Origin: Candidatus Omnitrophota bacterium
GTDB lineage: Bacteria > Ratteibacteria > UBA8468 > B48-G9 > DTJG01
Assembly: GCA_023484085.1 (NCBI GenBank)
Contig: JAMDAS010000008.1
Span: 35,946 to 83,028, forward strand
DNA: 47,083 nucleotides
Direction of reading: 5' to 3'
Position numbers and translations under genes: made by a program. Every line of letters starts with the position of its first letter. Position 1 is the stretch's first letter. Below the pieces are notes generated by a model. That model saw only the letters and a list, made by a program, of their open reading frames with translations, was not told the DNA's origin and searched no databases. Below, piece by piece: positions 8,489 through 17,477 of this stretch.

Positions 8489-9616
8489 ATGCCCATGAAG
8501 ATAAAAGAAAAGGATGTATCTGAAAAGATATTAAGGGTCTTAAAAGAGAAGTTTAACCAGGAAATAGCATTACCAAAATATTATAGGCTGAAGAAAATCC
8601 TTAAAAGTCAAATTTTAGAACAAAATATGTCTACAGGGGATAAACTTCCTTCAGTTCCCATTCTCGTAAAAGAATTAAATATTGCTGGAATAACCGCAGA
8701 TAAAACCCTTAATGAATTAGAAAAAGAAGGGCTTGTAAACCGTATCCAGGGAAAAGGAACGTTTGTCAGTAAGCCAAGAAGTGAAATAACGTCTAAAAAC
8801 GTAGTAGGTTTGATTATGTCAACACGCGGTCACCTATGGGGGCTTTTATACCATCATATTATTGAAGGTTTAAGTAATCATCACTACTATTGTGTTGCTA
8901 ATAACATAGTAAGTCATGAATTAATGGACACAAAATATACTGATAAACTGAACAGGCTGATTTCTTCAGAACCTTTTGGTTTGGTGGTCTATGGACAGTC
9001 CAGTTTTCCATTTCATATGCTTGAAGGTTTTCCAAACAAACTTTTGTTTATTGTAGCATATGAGACTGATAAAGAATACCCTGCGGATTATATTCTTTCC
9101 GACTATTTTGCAGGAGGACAAATGGTGGCAGATTATTTTATTTCTTCAGGCTATAAAAAAATCATCTTTTATACTCACCCAATTCAACCTCAGATTACTG
9201 CAAGAATACATCTTGTTTCCGGACTAAAGGATTCTTTGAAAAAAAATAATTTATCAGAAAAAAATCTGATTGTTGTGGAAAAAAACTTTTCACAAAAAGA
9301 CGAAAAGAGGCTGGAAGAAATACTTCAGAAAGAGCGCAAACCGGTTGCGGTTTTTTGTCTGCTTGATGCGGAAGCTGTAGTTGTATATAAAATTGCCCGA
9401 AAATTAAACTTAAAAATACCTGAACAGGTTTCAGTTATTGGATATTATAATACACCCTGGTGCGAAGTTTTACACCCCAACCTGACGTCTGTATCTATAC
9501 GTGAAGACAAAATAGCACAGATTGTAGTTAAGAAAATAGTAGGAAAAGAAAACAAAAAAGAAAAAATTATTCTTAAACCGAAACTTATTATCAGGGATTC
9601 AGTAATAAGCCTGTGA
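8489..9616 (+). CDS. GntR-type regulator with LacI-like sugar sensor
   Basis: This 375-residue transcription factor has a GntR-type winged helix in the first ~90 residues (YYRLKKILKSQILEQ, GDKLPSVPILVKELN, LEKEGLVNRIQGKGTFVS). It is followed by a periplasmic-binding-protein-like sensor as in LacI/GalR (VVGLIMSTRGHLWG, DYILSDYFAGGQMVADYF, SVIGYYNTPWCEVLHPNLTS), ending in the typical LIIRDSV. This hybrid is common in Lentisphaerota-like genomes. It is the only such regulator in the window and lies downstream of P1 and its palindrome. I infer that it binds the GTAAAT half-sites at P1, P3 and P4, and perhaps P2, in response to a sugar. ATG 8489 or ATG 8495 could be the start; neither has a strong ribosome binding site. 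Confidence 0.88.
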   Translation: MPMKIKEKDVSEKILRVLKEKFNQEIALPKYYRLKKILKSQILEQNMSTGDKLPSVPILVKELNIAGITADKTLNELEKEGLVNRIQGKGTFVSKPRSEITSKNVVGLIMSTRGHLWGLLYHHIIEGLSNHHYYCVANNIVSHELMDTKYTDKLNRLISSEPFGLVVYGQSSFPFHMLEGFPNKLLFIVAYETDKEYPADYILSDYFAGGQMVADYFISSGYKKIIFYTHPIQPQITARIHLVSGLKDSLKKNNLSEKNLIVVEKNFSQKDEKRLEEILQKERKPVAVFCLLDAEAVVVYKIARKLNLKIPEQVSVIGYYNTPWCEVLHPNLTSVSIREDKIAQIVVKKIVGKENKKEKIILKPKLIIRDSVISL

Positions 9617-9642
9617 GAAACCGTAATTCGTAATCAACAAAA

Positions 9643-10830
9643 ATGAATAAGACGTCTCAGTCCCCTGTTGAGATAGTTGCAATATATTTCCCAAGCTGGC
9701 ACGTAAATGACCATTACCGGGCATGGTATGGTGAAAACTTTTGTGAATGGGAACTCGTTAAAAGTGCACGGCCGATATATCCTGGTCATCACCAACCTAA
9801 AATTCCATCATGGGGTTATTTTGATGAAAGTAATCCTGAATGGTCCAGCCGTGAAATTGACCTTGCCGCTAATCATGGAATAAACGTCTTTCTTTTTGAC
9901 TGGTACTGGTATAATGGTGTCCGGATTATGGAAGAAGCACTTGAAAAAGGTTTTCTGTGCGCACCGAATAGAAAAAGAATGAAATTTACAATTATGTGGG
10001 CAAATCATAACTGGGGTTCATGGCCTGCCATAACAGGAATTCCAGGTATGGGAAAAAGTGGAATCTGGCTGCCAATCCATCATTCAGCGAAAGACTGTGA
10101 CCGTGTTATTGATTACTGCTGCGCTCATTATTTTTCAGAATCAAATTACTGGCTTGTTGATGGGAAACCCGTTTTTGCAATTTATGACATGGCAACGTTT
10201 TCTTTACAACTCGGGGGAAATATCCGTGTAAAGGAAACACTTGAACGAATGAATGAAAGGGCAGTAAAGAATGGTTTTCCTGGTGTTTATTTTATTGCAA
10301 ACGTTGGTTGCTGCGACGATAACGTTTATTGTTGTGGCTGGAACAGAGTTCATGATGCAGGGGAAATGGGTTTTAAATGTGTATTTGCTTATAACATCGT
10401 GCGGACACCTGAGTATGAAACTCTGCCGGAAGATTTACCAATTGTTCAATACGAAGACGTCATTCAGTCTCACCTGTATGCCTGGGGGCAGATTGAAAAA
10501 GACGGTCTCCCACATTATCCTGTGGTAACATCAGGTTGTGATGTGACTCCAAGATGGCACAGGGGAATTAAACTCCCTATGGATTTTCGCTCATGGTCTT
10601 ATGAACCAATCATCGTGAATAACACACCTGAAAAATTTGGTTATTTATGCAGTCTTGCTCTCCGGCAAACACAAAAAAACCCACCCGGGCACAGGGCTGT
10701 TTTCATCAATGCATGGAATGAATGGACGGAAGGAATGTATCTTTTACCGGAAAAACGCTATGGTACTGCATATCTTGAGTCTCTCAGAAATGCCATTATC
10801 AGTGAAACTGTGGGTAAGCGTAAAATTTGA
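9643..10830 (+). CDS. WbsX / GH99-like carbohydrate-active protein
   Basis: This 395-residue protein matches the WbsX family (glycoside hydrolase 99-like TIM barrel). It opens with IVAIYFPSWH and contains FCEWELVKSARP, GINVFLFDWYWYNG, MWANHNWGSWP and the C-terminal INAWNEWTEGMYLLPE typical of the family. Members are found in polysaccharide loci and may cleave or modify glycans; activity has been shown for the related GH99 enzymes but not for most WbsX proteins. No signal peptide is visible, so it is probably cytoplasmic. It follows the regulator by 26 bases and is likely co-transcribed from P1. Its TGA stop overlaps the -35 box of P2. Confidence 0.82.
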   Translation: MNKTSQSPVEIVAIYFPSWHVNDHYRAWYGENFCEWELVKSARPIYPGHHQPKIPSWGYFDESNPEWSSREIDLAANHGINVFLFDWYWYNGVRIMEEALEKGFLCAPNRKRMKFTIMWANHNWGSWPAITGIPGMGKSGIWLPIHHSAKDCDRVIDYCCAHYFSESNYWLVDGKPVFAIYDMATFSLQLGGNIRVKETLERMNERAVKNGFPGVYFIANVGCCDDNVYCCGWNRVHDAGEMGFKCVFAYNIVRTPEYETLPEDLPIVQYEDVIQSHLYAWGQIEKDGLPHYPVVTSGCDVTPRWHRGIKLPMDFRSWSYEPIIVNNTPEKFGYLCSLALRQTQKNPPGHRAVFINAWNEWTEGMYLLPEKRYGTAYLESLRNAIISETVGKRKI

Positions 10831-10856
10831 CAATATTTACAAGTTAACTATATAAT
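10827..10856 (+). promoter_or_regulatory. Promoter P2 of the carbohydrate regulon
   Basis: TTGACA at 10827-10832 and TATAAT at 10851-10856 are separated by 18 bases ending in AAGTTAACTA. The -35 box overlaps the stop codon of the WbsX-like gene. No clear palindrome follows the -10 box, but the spacer contains ATATTTAC, one half-site of the operator seen at the other promoters. Confidence 0.83.
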
Positions 10857-10949
10857 AATTCCTGAATAAAAATATGCAGTTTAATCTATATGGATTCCGT
10901 ATCAAACGTTTACTAAGAATGACAAAAAAAATTAACGTGGAGGATAACC

Positions 10950-11978
10950 ATGTTTGAAATTGAATTAAAAGGGACAAGTGAAAAAATCGGGGAACAAAGA
11001 GGGAATTTATTGAAACCCGTTATTACCATTTTTATGGAATATCTTATGAAGAACAGTAATTTTGGATTTTCTGAATGTATAGACTGGGCTTTAAACTGGA
11101 AAAACAAAATTTATGAAAGTTTTCCTGAATTAGCAAAAGAAATAAAGTCTTCAGCAAAAATCTCAGGAATAGAGGAAAATCTATTGTTTGCATATAATTT
11201 TAGAGCATGGAACGCTCTTTGTAAACATCCTTCCCACCCTGATTGTTATAACATTGGTTTTTCTGATAAAAATACGGGTCCTTTGCATGGGGGAATACTT
11301 GAAGACGGAATTTCTTATATTATTGAAAAAATAACCCCGCAGGATGGGTTTGAGCATATTTCTATTTCATTGCCTGGAACTGTGTGGTGTGTCAGGGGAA
11401 TGAATGAAAGGGGATTAACCTGCGGGCAGGTTTCTGCTTTTCCCGGGTTATATACAGGAGAAAGTGATTTTATTTTTGGAACGCAGGATTATGCCAGGAG
11501 TTATTTTATTTTACGGCATATTATGCAGTATTGTGAAAACGTGGAGGAGGCAATCAGGATTTTTAAGAAATTCTCAGGTATGGGAACCTTTATGTTTGCA
11601 GACAAAAATGATAAAATCGCAGTTGTGGAAAAAGCCGGGGAATTAACAGGGGTACGTTTCTGTGAAAATGATTATATTATCAGTGGCGGGCATTATCTAT
11701 GCAAAGACCTGCTGTTAAAACTTTCCGGAAAAAACATATATCACATACCGGCTGAAGGGCACATTAAAAGGCATTATGCAATTTTCAGACTGGTAAAAGA
11801 AAATGCCACCTCTTTGAAATTGATGAAAAAAATCCTGACATCATGTAAAGAAGAAGAAGGACAATTTTGCAATGACATCACACAATGTGCAACTATAGGA
11901 ATTCCAAAAAGCGGGCAGTTTTTAGTTGCAGGACATGTTCCATGCAGGAGTGAATTCAAATCCTTTGTTTTTAAGTGA
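10950..11978 (+). CDS. C45-type Ntn hydrolase (acyltransferase/amidase-like)
   Basis: This 342-residue protein resembles the acyl-CoA:6-aminopenicillanate acyltransferase/C45 peptidase family. The core DCYNIGFSDKNTGPLHGG gives the probable nucleophilic Cys followed by the family's N(I)xF...GP(L) pattern. PGTVWCVRGMNERGLTCG and MFADKNDKIAVVEKAG are further conserved blocks. Such enzymes usually self-cleave before the Cys and hydrolyse amide bonds. In a carbohydrate regulon an N-acyl sugar or other amide is plausible, but I cannot assign a substrate. It is the first gene after P2 and has a GTGGAGGA ribosome binding site. Confidence 0.72.
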   Translation: MFEIELKGTSEKIGEQRGNLLKPVITIFMEYLMKNSNFGFSECIDWALNWKNKIYESFPELAKEIKSSAKISGIEENLLFAYNFRAWNALCKHPSHPDCYNIGFSDKNTGPLHGGILEDGISYIIEKITPQDGFEHISISLPGTVWCVRGMNERGLTCGQVSAFPGLYTGESDFIFGTQDYARSYFILRHIMQYCENVEEAIRIFKKFSGMGTFMFADKNDKIAVVEKAGELTGVRFCENDYIISGGHYLCKDLLLKLSGKNIYHIPAEGHIKRHYAIFRLVKENATSLKLMKKILTSCKEEEGQFCNDITQCATIGIPKSGQFLVAGHVPCRSEFKSFVFK

Positions 11979-11990
11979 ACAGGAGGACAG

Positions 11991-12764
11991 ATGAAATTCG
12001 GATGCTGTGGCGGAATAAATGAAATAAAAGAGATAAAATATGCAGGTGCAGATTTTATAGAACTTCCTGTAGTAACCATTGCCAATATGGATACAGATCC
12101 CTTGAAATCCATGTTGAAGGACGTTTCTATATCACCATATTCTTTTAATATTTTTCTTCCAGGTGATTTAAAAATTACAGGACCAGCCGTAGACAAAGAA
12201 AAAGTGGAAATATATGTAAATAAGGCAATGGAAAAAGTAGGTCGTTTGGGAGGGAAAATAATTGTGTTTGGAAGCGGACGGGCAAGAACATTTCCTGAAA
12301 ATTATTCTCTTGAAAAAGGAAAACAGGATATAGTCAATTTTTTAAACATAGTATCTAAATATGCTCAAAAGTTCAATATTAAAATTGCTATTGAACCGCT
12401 GAATAAAAAAGAGTCTAATATATTAAATACTACATTAGAAGCGTTGGAAATCGCACGGATATTAAATAATCCTTATATTGGTGTTTTATTTGATAATTAT
12501 CATGCAGAAATAGAAAAAGAACCTCTTTCAAATCTTGAAAAAATTGGTGATAAACTTTATCATGTTCACTTATCAAACAAGGATAGAACGGCACCAGGTG
12601 AAAAAGATTATGATTTTAAAAAACTTTTTTCTGTTTTGAAGTATATAAACTATAAAGGCGGCATTTCCATTGAAAGTTCATTTAATGATAGACCCAAAGA
12701 GTTACCCCATAGTTTGGAATATTTAAAAAACATATGGAACACCCTACTCTTTACAGCAGGGTAG
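11991..12764 (+). CDS. Sugar isomerase/epimerase-like TIM barrel
   Basis: This 257-residue protein has the xylose-isomerase-like TIM-barrel fold. It shows MKFGCCGG and YAGADFIELP in the first strand-helix unit, KIAIEPLNKKESN with a metal-binding Glu, VLFDNYHAE with Asp/His, YHVHLSNKDR and a terminal GGISIESSF Glu. It is distinct from the paralogue at 7.6 kb. A strong AGGAGG ribosome binding site precedes it, 12 bases after the Ntn hydrolase. Its place before a fucose-isomerase-like gene suggests consecutive steps on the same sugar. Confidence 0.8.
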   Translation: MKFGCCGGINEIKEIKYAGADFIELPVVTIANMDTDPLKSMLKDVSISPYSFNIFLPGDLKITGPAVDKEKVEIYVNKAMEKVGRLGGKIIVFGSGRARTFPENYSLEKGKQDIVNFLNIVSKYAQKFNIKIAIEPLNKKESNILNTTLEALEIARILNNPYIGVLFDNYHAEIEKEPLSNLEKIGDKLYHVHLSNKDRTAPGEKDYDFKKLFSVLKYINYKGGISIESSFNDRPKELPHSLEYLKNIWNTLLFTAG

Positions 12765-12776
12765 ACTCTGGTAAAC

Positions 12777-14162
12777 ATGAAAAATTTAAAACTTGGTTTT
12801 GTTCCAATAGGAAAGTTTGTATTCAGCCATACAGATGCTTTAAAGTATAAAAAACTTATTGAAAACAAACTTCAGGAATGGGGAATACAGTACGTTTCAA
12901 TTGATAGTGTAATACCTGATGGAATGATACGGGAGCAGAAACATGTTGAAGCAACTGTTGAATTTTTGAAAGAAGAAAAAATAGATGGTTTATTCATACC
13001 TCATTGTAATTTTGGAACAGAAGGAGCAGCAGGTATGCTCGCAAAAAAACTTTCTGTGCCGGTTTTATTATGGGGACCAAAGGATGAAAAGCCCTTAAAG
13101 GACGGCACAAGGTTAAGAGATACCCTTTGCGGACTTTTCGCAACAAGCAAGGTTCTGCATAAGATTGGGGTTCCTTTTACATATATTGAAAATTGTAAAA
13201 TTGAAGATAATCTTTTAAAATCCGGAATAGAAAAATTTATAAGGGTTGTTTCAGTTGTAAAAAATTTTAAAAACATACGTATTGGACAGATTGGAGGCAG
13301 AATTGATTTTTTCTGGACGACGATAATCAATGAGAGTGAATTACTTGAAAGATTTGGAGTGGAAATATTTCCAATTGATATGATTGAATTCATTGATAAA
13401 ATTAAAAATAACACAAAAAAAAGAGAAAAAGAATATAAAGAAGAAATGAACCAGACCAAAAAGGAAATAAAATTTTCCGGTTTTGAAAATGAAGAATCAA
13501 TTTTAAATCTTTTCTCCATGAGAGACGTAATGCTTGATATTGCAAAAGAAGAAGGAATAACCGCATATGCAGTTCAATCTTTTATGAGTATCTGTAAACA
13601 ATTGGGTGGAATGGTTGAATTTGCAACAGCAATGGTTGGGGATAAGGGAATCCCTGTCGCCTGTGAAACAGACATTCATGGAGCAATAAGCTCTATTTTG
13701 CTTCAGTCTGCCTCCTTAAACAGGGAAATGGTTTTTGTTGCTGATTTGACTGTAAGACATCCTGAAAATGACAATGGCGTTTTATTGTGGCATTGTTCTT
13801 CTCCTCTTTCAATGAAAAACAAAACAGATAAAGGAAAAGTTTCCAATCATTGGATATTGCCCGGCATTCCATCAGGTTCCTGCCATTGGAAATTAAAAAG
13901 CGGTAATATTACTGTCTTAAGATTTGATGGGGATAATAAAGAGTATAGAATAATTTCAGGGGAGGGAAAAACAATTCCGGGCCCATATACTCAAAATGTC
14001 TATGTTTGGATAGAAGTTAAAAACTGGACTGAATGGGAAAGAAAATTTATTGAAGGGCCTTACATTCATCATGTTGCTTCCAACTACGGAAAATACTCAT
14101 CAATTATTGAAGAAAGTATAAAGTATTTACCTGGCAATATAAAATTTGAAAATTTAACTTAA
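12777..14162 (+). CDS. L-fucose/L-arabinose isomerase-like protein
   Basis: This 461-residue protein follows the fucose isomerase-like (COG2407) pattern. The N-terminal Rossmann-like half contains KIDGLFIPHCNFGTEGAA and PVLLWGPKDE. The middle contains IRIGQIGGRIDFFWTT, and the C-terminal part has acidic and His residues in ETDIHGAISSILL, LWHCSSPLSMK and HHVASNYGKYS that fit the metal site. These enzymes interconvert aldoses and ketoses with Mn2+. The true sugar is not clear. It is in the P2 operon after the TIM-barrel isomerase, separated by 12 bases. Confidence 0.8.
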   Translation: MKNLKLGFVPIGKFVFSHTDALKYKKLIENKLQEWGIQYVSIDSVIPDGMIREQKHVEATVEFLKEEKIDGLFIPHCNFGTEGAAGMLAKKLSVPVLLWGPKDEKPLKDGTRLRDTLCGLFATSKVLHKIGVPFTYIENCKIEDNLLKSGIEKFIRVVSVVKNFKNIRIGQIGGRIDFFWTTIINESELLERFGVEIFPIDMIEFIDKIKNNTKKREKEYKEEMNQTKKEIKFSGFENEESILNLFSMRDVMLDIAKEEGITAYAVQSFMSICKQLGGMVEFATAMVGDKGIPVACETDIHGAISSILLQSASLNREMVFVADLTVRHPENDNGVLLWHCSSPLSMKNKTDKGKVSNHWILPGIPSGSCHWKLKSGNITVLRFDGDNKEYRIISGEGKTIPGPYTQNVYVWIEVKNWTEWERKFIEGPYIHHVASNYGKYSSIIEESIKYLPGNIKFENLT

Positions 14163-14180
14163 TCGCCAAGAAGTCTCTGT

Positions 14181-14210
14181 TTGACAGGTTGAGGTAGTTT
14201 ACCTTAAAAA
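14181..14210 (+). promoter_or_regulatory. Degenerate fifth copy of the regulon promoter
   Basis: TTGACA at 14181-14186 is followed after exactly 18 bases by TAAAAA. The spacer end, TAGTTTACCT, resembles AAGTTAACTA of P1-P4. The -10 box is poor, so this is probably a decayed or weak promoter. Confidence 0.45.
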
Positions 14211-14227
14211 TGAATAAAATTTAACTT

Positions 14228-14257
14228 CTAATCAGGGATTCCGTAATAACACAGTGA
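14228..14257 (+). pseudogene. Remnant of a LacI/GntR regulator C-terminus
   Basis: Read in frame, these bases give LIRDSVITQ and a stop, closely matching the end of the regulator at 8.5-9.6 kb (LIIRDSVISL stop). The DNA is nearly identical over ATCAGGGATTC-x-GTAATAA. An in-frame TAA lies two codons upstream, so only the tail survives. Its TGA overlaps the GTG start of the next gene. Confidence 0.6.
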
Positions 14258-17200
14258 AAAAACACATTGTTCTGGCCGGTGCGCCGATATTCATTCCCAG
14301 GAAGTCCCATCATCTTATAATTTTGGCTGCAAGAGAGCTGGCGCGTTATCTTGAAATAATAACCGGTAAAAAAAGTCAGCTCGTCCACCAACTTCCAACC
14401 ACTGGAACAGCCTTGATTATAAACGATGGTACATCCAATATACCGGACGTTGATGACAAAACAAAATTCACTAACAGGGAAAGTTTTAGAATTTATACAG
14501 GTAAGAGAAAATCACTTGAGCATGTGGTGATTTCTACAGGACAACCCAAAAGCTGTCTCTGGGGATGTTATTCATTATTAGAGAAATTAGGAGTGGGATT
14601 CTATTTAGGTGGAGATACATTCCCTGACAAACGGACTGATGCAATATTACCATCTGATTTTGACGTGACAAGTTTCCCTGCTTTCCCGGTTCGCGGAAAT
14701 CTGCTACATGACAATACTTTGGTTGGAATTACCACGTGGGGACTATCCGATTGGAAGTCATACCTCAATCAACTTGTCAGGATGCGTTGCAACACGCTTA
14801 TGCTCATTTCCTATAACAATGACTATGAACCATGGGATGGAAGCATACCCGATGAACCACCACCTAAACCGATTATGTCCACCCTGACAAAGCCATGGGG
14901 AGCAGGGGCAGCGCTTCCTACTTCACAATTTTCCTTTGGAACAGGTGATTTCTTTGAAGAAAAAATTTTCTCCAGTCCTGCTGGTGAAACATTGAAAGAC
15001 CCGCTCCTTCAGCGCCAAGAAACCATCCGGGTGTTTACAGAGGCTATTGATTATGCACGGTTCTGCGGAGTAGACGTTGCTGCCGGACTGATTACTCCTG
15101 TGGGAGACGTGAATAATCCGACTGACCCAACCATTCCTGCAGTACAAGAACGTTTTAAAACACGCCTGCGACGGTATGTTTCCCACTTTCCAAAGCTTAC
15201 CTATTTTGTCCTGTGCGACCACGAATCAGCAGGCTGTTCCGGTACTGCTTTGCCAACATCCGTAGAAGCGCGTAACTTGTACGATAGAGAATACAATATA
15301 TTTGCTTATCTCGGCAATCCGCGCCGGATATGGGAAGCAATCAGGTTTAAACAGTTTGCCCTGATGACGTATAAGGTATTGCAGGAGGTTGCTCCCCGGA
15401 TGCGACTGATTTTGACCAGTTGGGGCGGGGACAGGTGGATGCGTTTTGCGGATTACTGTCTTGGTTACGATAAAACTCTGCCGGATGAGGTGATTTTTTC
15501 CTGTTTTGAATACGATGCTTCTTTATCAACCACAGTCAGTGACGTATGGGGAAAACTCCCACAAAACCGTGAACGCTGGGCTATTCCATGGGTTGAAGTG
15601 GATGGGTCTGACCTCTGGTCTCCACAGCCAAACGTGGAATCTCTTCGTCATTTGTGTCCTGATGCCCTTAGGAAAGGGTGCCAGGGACTTTTAACCATGC
15701 AATGGCGAACCCGTGACATGGAAGAGGAAACAACCTATGCGGCTCGTTTTGCATGGGATACTTCTTTAACGGCTGAAAAGTTCTATCATCAGTTTGCTTC
15801 GGATGCATTCGGACCAGAACATGCGGATATGATGGCTAAACGTTTATTGCAATTACAACGTCTTGGTGAACGCTGGACAGGCGTACATGGAACCCCTGAA
15901 ATCGGAGAAATGGTTTTCACCGGTTACCAGCCGCACATACCTTTTGAATTCAATAGTACCGTACCTGACTATCTTCTTACTTTTGCTAAACATGCCGTTG
16001 AAGCACTGTCAAAACCATTCATAGCTAAGGGACGGATACCTGCAGGTACGGATGTCGCTTTTTTTCAGCAACAATTCAACCATGACAACAAAAAAAAGAC
16101 ATTGTTAAACGTTAACTGGATTGGAGTTCCGGAATTTAAAGAAATATGCGAACGTTTACAGCGACTTCATAGAGAGAACAACACGGAACGTTTACGGGCT
16201 GAGATAAAAACAATGATTGAGCTTGCCTTTGAGGCTCGCTCTAAACTTATTCTGCAGGGAATGACACCGGAACAGTTTTCTGCGGTGGATATGTTTTGGC
16301 TTATAGCGCATCATCTGTCCCGCAATGCAGGTATGTCAGACCACATGCAAACGTTACAATATATCAGAGCGGATTTACAAAATGTTGGCAATTCATTGGT
16401 ATCTGCAGGGCGTCTGAGAAGTATGGAACGTATGAATTATCTTGCTGCAACCATTGATTTTGCTACACACTATGACGGGACTGCAGTATTATTAGCATTT
16501 GGTGAAACGGTTCCATCCGCTTTACAGAAATGTGAACGTTACCGGCACTTAAGTGATAATACGTCTGCTGAAAAAACGGCTGCCAGAGCATACGAACGGC
16601 TTATCTCAGCAGGAATGCAGGATGCCGTCATTGCTCTTACCCGTAAACTCACGACACGCTGTGCATTTGGCGTTCTTGCAACAGTTAACATCAAACCTGT
16701 AGCAGCATACTGGAAGTTCATTGAACGTCTTGAATCATTTATGCCTGCATGCCCGCCGCGTGAAATTGAATTTTCTATGGATGAAAAAACCTTTCTTCTC
16801 AGCTGGAGAACGGTATCAAAGGGTTCTTCCCTCAACACACCAGTCTCTTTCCACGTATATAGAACCGACGTTATTTCCGGAACACACAAACGTCTCACGC
16901 CTAAACCAATACATCAGCCTGTTTTTATTGATAAACCCTGTATTGACGGACATTATCTTTATACTGTTACTGCCATTGCGGGAAATGGATGGGAAAGTCC
17001 GCACTCGCACCCTGTGGACGTCTATTTCTGTCCGCCAATGATTGTTGCTCCCAAACCGGTTTCCATTCTTGAAGCAAACAGCTCTGTGCGTATCCGCGCG
17101 ACTGTAGTAACTCATCAACAGATAAAAAACGTCCGGCTACATTACAAAACCTCTGACAGATGGCATTATGTAAATATGATACGGAGATTTCGTAATTCGT

Positions 17201-17340
17201 ATGAATCGTTTATCCCTGGTAAATTTGTTAAACCGGGTTCCTTGTTTTTCTTTGTATCAGCCACAGACATATCTCAACAAACAACTTATTGGCCGGAAAC
17301 TGCACTACTTGGGCAGACATGGTCTGCAACTGTGCTGTAA
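14254..17340 (+). CDS. GH67N/alpha-glucuronidase-like protein
   Basis: This 1028-residue protein starts with a region like the GH67 N-terminal domain (ELARYLEIITGKKSQ, IYTG, SCLWGCYSLLEKLGVGFYLGGDTFP, residues ~20-130), followed by a TIM-barrel-like part (FPVRGNLLHDNT, RMRCNTLMLISYNNDYEPW, LTYFVLCDHESAGCSG, ILTSWGGDRWMRFADYC). Near residues 830-930 a fibronectin-III-like segment appears (SWRTVSKGSS, HVYRTD, YLYTVTAIAGNGWES), then a final beta-domain. GH67 relatives remove glucuronic acid from glycans. Catalytic acids cannot be assigned, so the activity is tentative. No signal peptide is visible. The GTG start directly overlaps the regulator remnant and has no clear ribosome binding site. Base composition is richer in G+C than upstream genes. 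Confidence 0.7.
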   Translation: MKKHIVLAGAPIFIPRKSHHLIILAARELARYLEIITGKKSQLVHQLPTTGTALIINDGTSNIPDVDDKTKFTNRESFRIYTGKRKSLEHVVISTGQPKSCLWGCYSLLEKLGVGFYLGGDTFPDKRTDAILPSDFDVTSFPAFPVRGNLLHDNTLVGITTWGLSDWKSYLNQLVRMRCNTLMLISYNNDYEPWDGSIPDEPPPKPIMSTLTKPWGAGAALPTSQFSFGTGDFFEEKIFSSPAGETLKDPLLQRQETIRVFTEAIDYARFCGVDVAAGLITPVGDVNNPTDPTIPAVQERFKTRLRRYVSHFPKLTYFVLCDHESAGCSGTALPTSVEARNLYDREYNIFAYLGNPRRIWEAIRFKQFALMTYKVLQEVAPRMRLILTSWGGDRWMRFADYCLGYDKTLPDEVIFSCFEYDASLSTTVSDVWGKLPQNRERWAIPWVEVDGSDLWSPQPNVESLRHLCPDALRKGCQGLLTMQWRTRDMEEETTYAARFAWDTSLTAEKFYHQFASDAFGPEHADMMAKRLLQLQRLGERWTGVHGTPEIGEMVFTGYQPHIPFEFNSTVPDYLLTFAKHAVEALSKPFIAKGRIPAGTDVAFFQQQFNHDNKKKTLLNVNWIGVPEFKEICERLQRLHRENNTERLRAEIKTMIELAFEARSKLILQGMTPEQFSAVDMFWLIAHHLSRNAGMSDHMQTLQYIRADLQNVGNSLVSAGRLRSMERMNYLAATIDFATHYDGTAVLLAFGETVPSALQKCERYRHLSDNTSAEKTAARAYERLISAGMQDAVIALTRKLTTRCAFGVLATVNIKPVAAYWKFIERLESFMPACPPREIEFSMDEKTFLLSWRTVSKGSSLNTPVSFHVYRTDVISGTHKRLTPKPIHQPVFIDKPCIDGHYLYTVTAIAGNGWESPHSHPVDVYFCPPMIVAPKPVSILEANSSVRIRATVVTHQQIKNVRLHYKTSDRWHYVNMIRRFRNSYESFIPGKFVKPGSLFFFVSATDISQQTTYWPETALLGQTWSATVL

Positions 17341-17402
17341 AGAATTTTTCACTGACTTAAGGAAATAAAAGACCTGCTGAAATTTATTATGAAAATAAAA
17401 AT

Positions 17403-17432
17403 TTGACAAAATTTATAAGTTAACTATATAAT
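17403..17432 (+). promoter_or_regulatory. Promoter P3 of the carbohydrate regulon
   Basis: TTGACA at 17403-17408 and TATAAT at 17427-17432 are separated by 18 bases ending in AAGTTAACTA. It directs transcription of the large secreted protein beginning at 17478. Confidence 0.86.
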
Positions 17433-17435
17433 TAT

Positions 17436-17451
17436 TCGTAAATATTTACGA
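17436..17451. promoter_or_regulatory. Operator-like palindrome at P3
   Basis: TCGTAAATATTTACGA is a perfect 16-base palindrome starting three bases after the -10 box, where the start of transcription is expected. It joins the half-sites GTAAAT and ATTTAC with no gap, whereas P4 separates them by 10 bases and P1 by 22. Confidence 0.7.
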
Positions 17452-17477
17452 TAACCACACTATATACGGAGGATAAA

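Noticed and set aside
12741-12762. ACCCT...AGGGT short inverted repeat at the end of the 11991 gene
   Set aside because: Arms are only five bases, lie mainly inside the coding end, and no U-tract follows.
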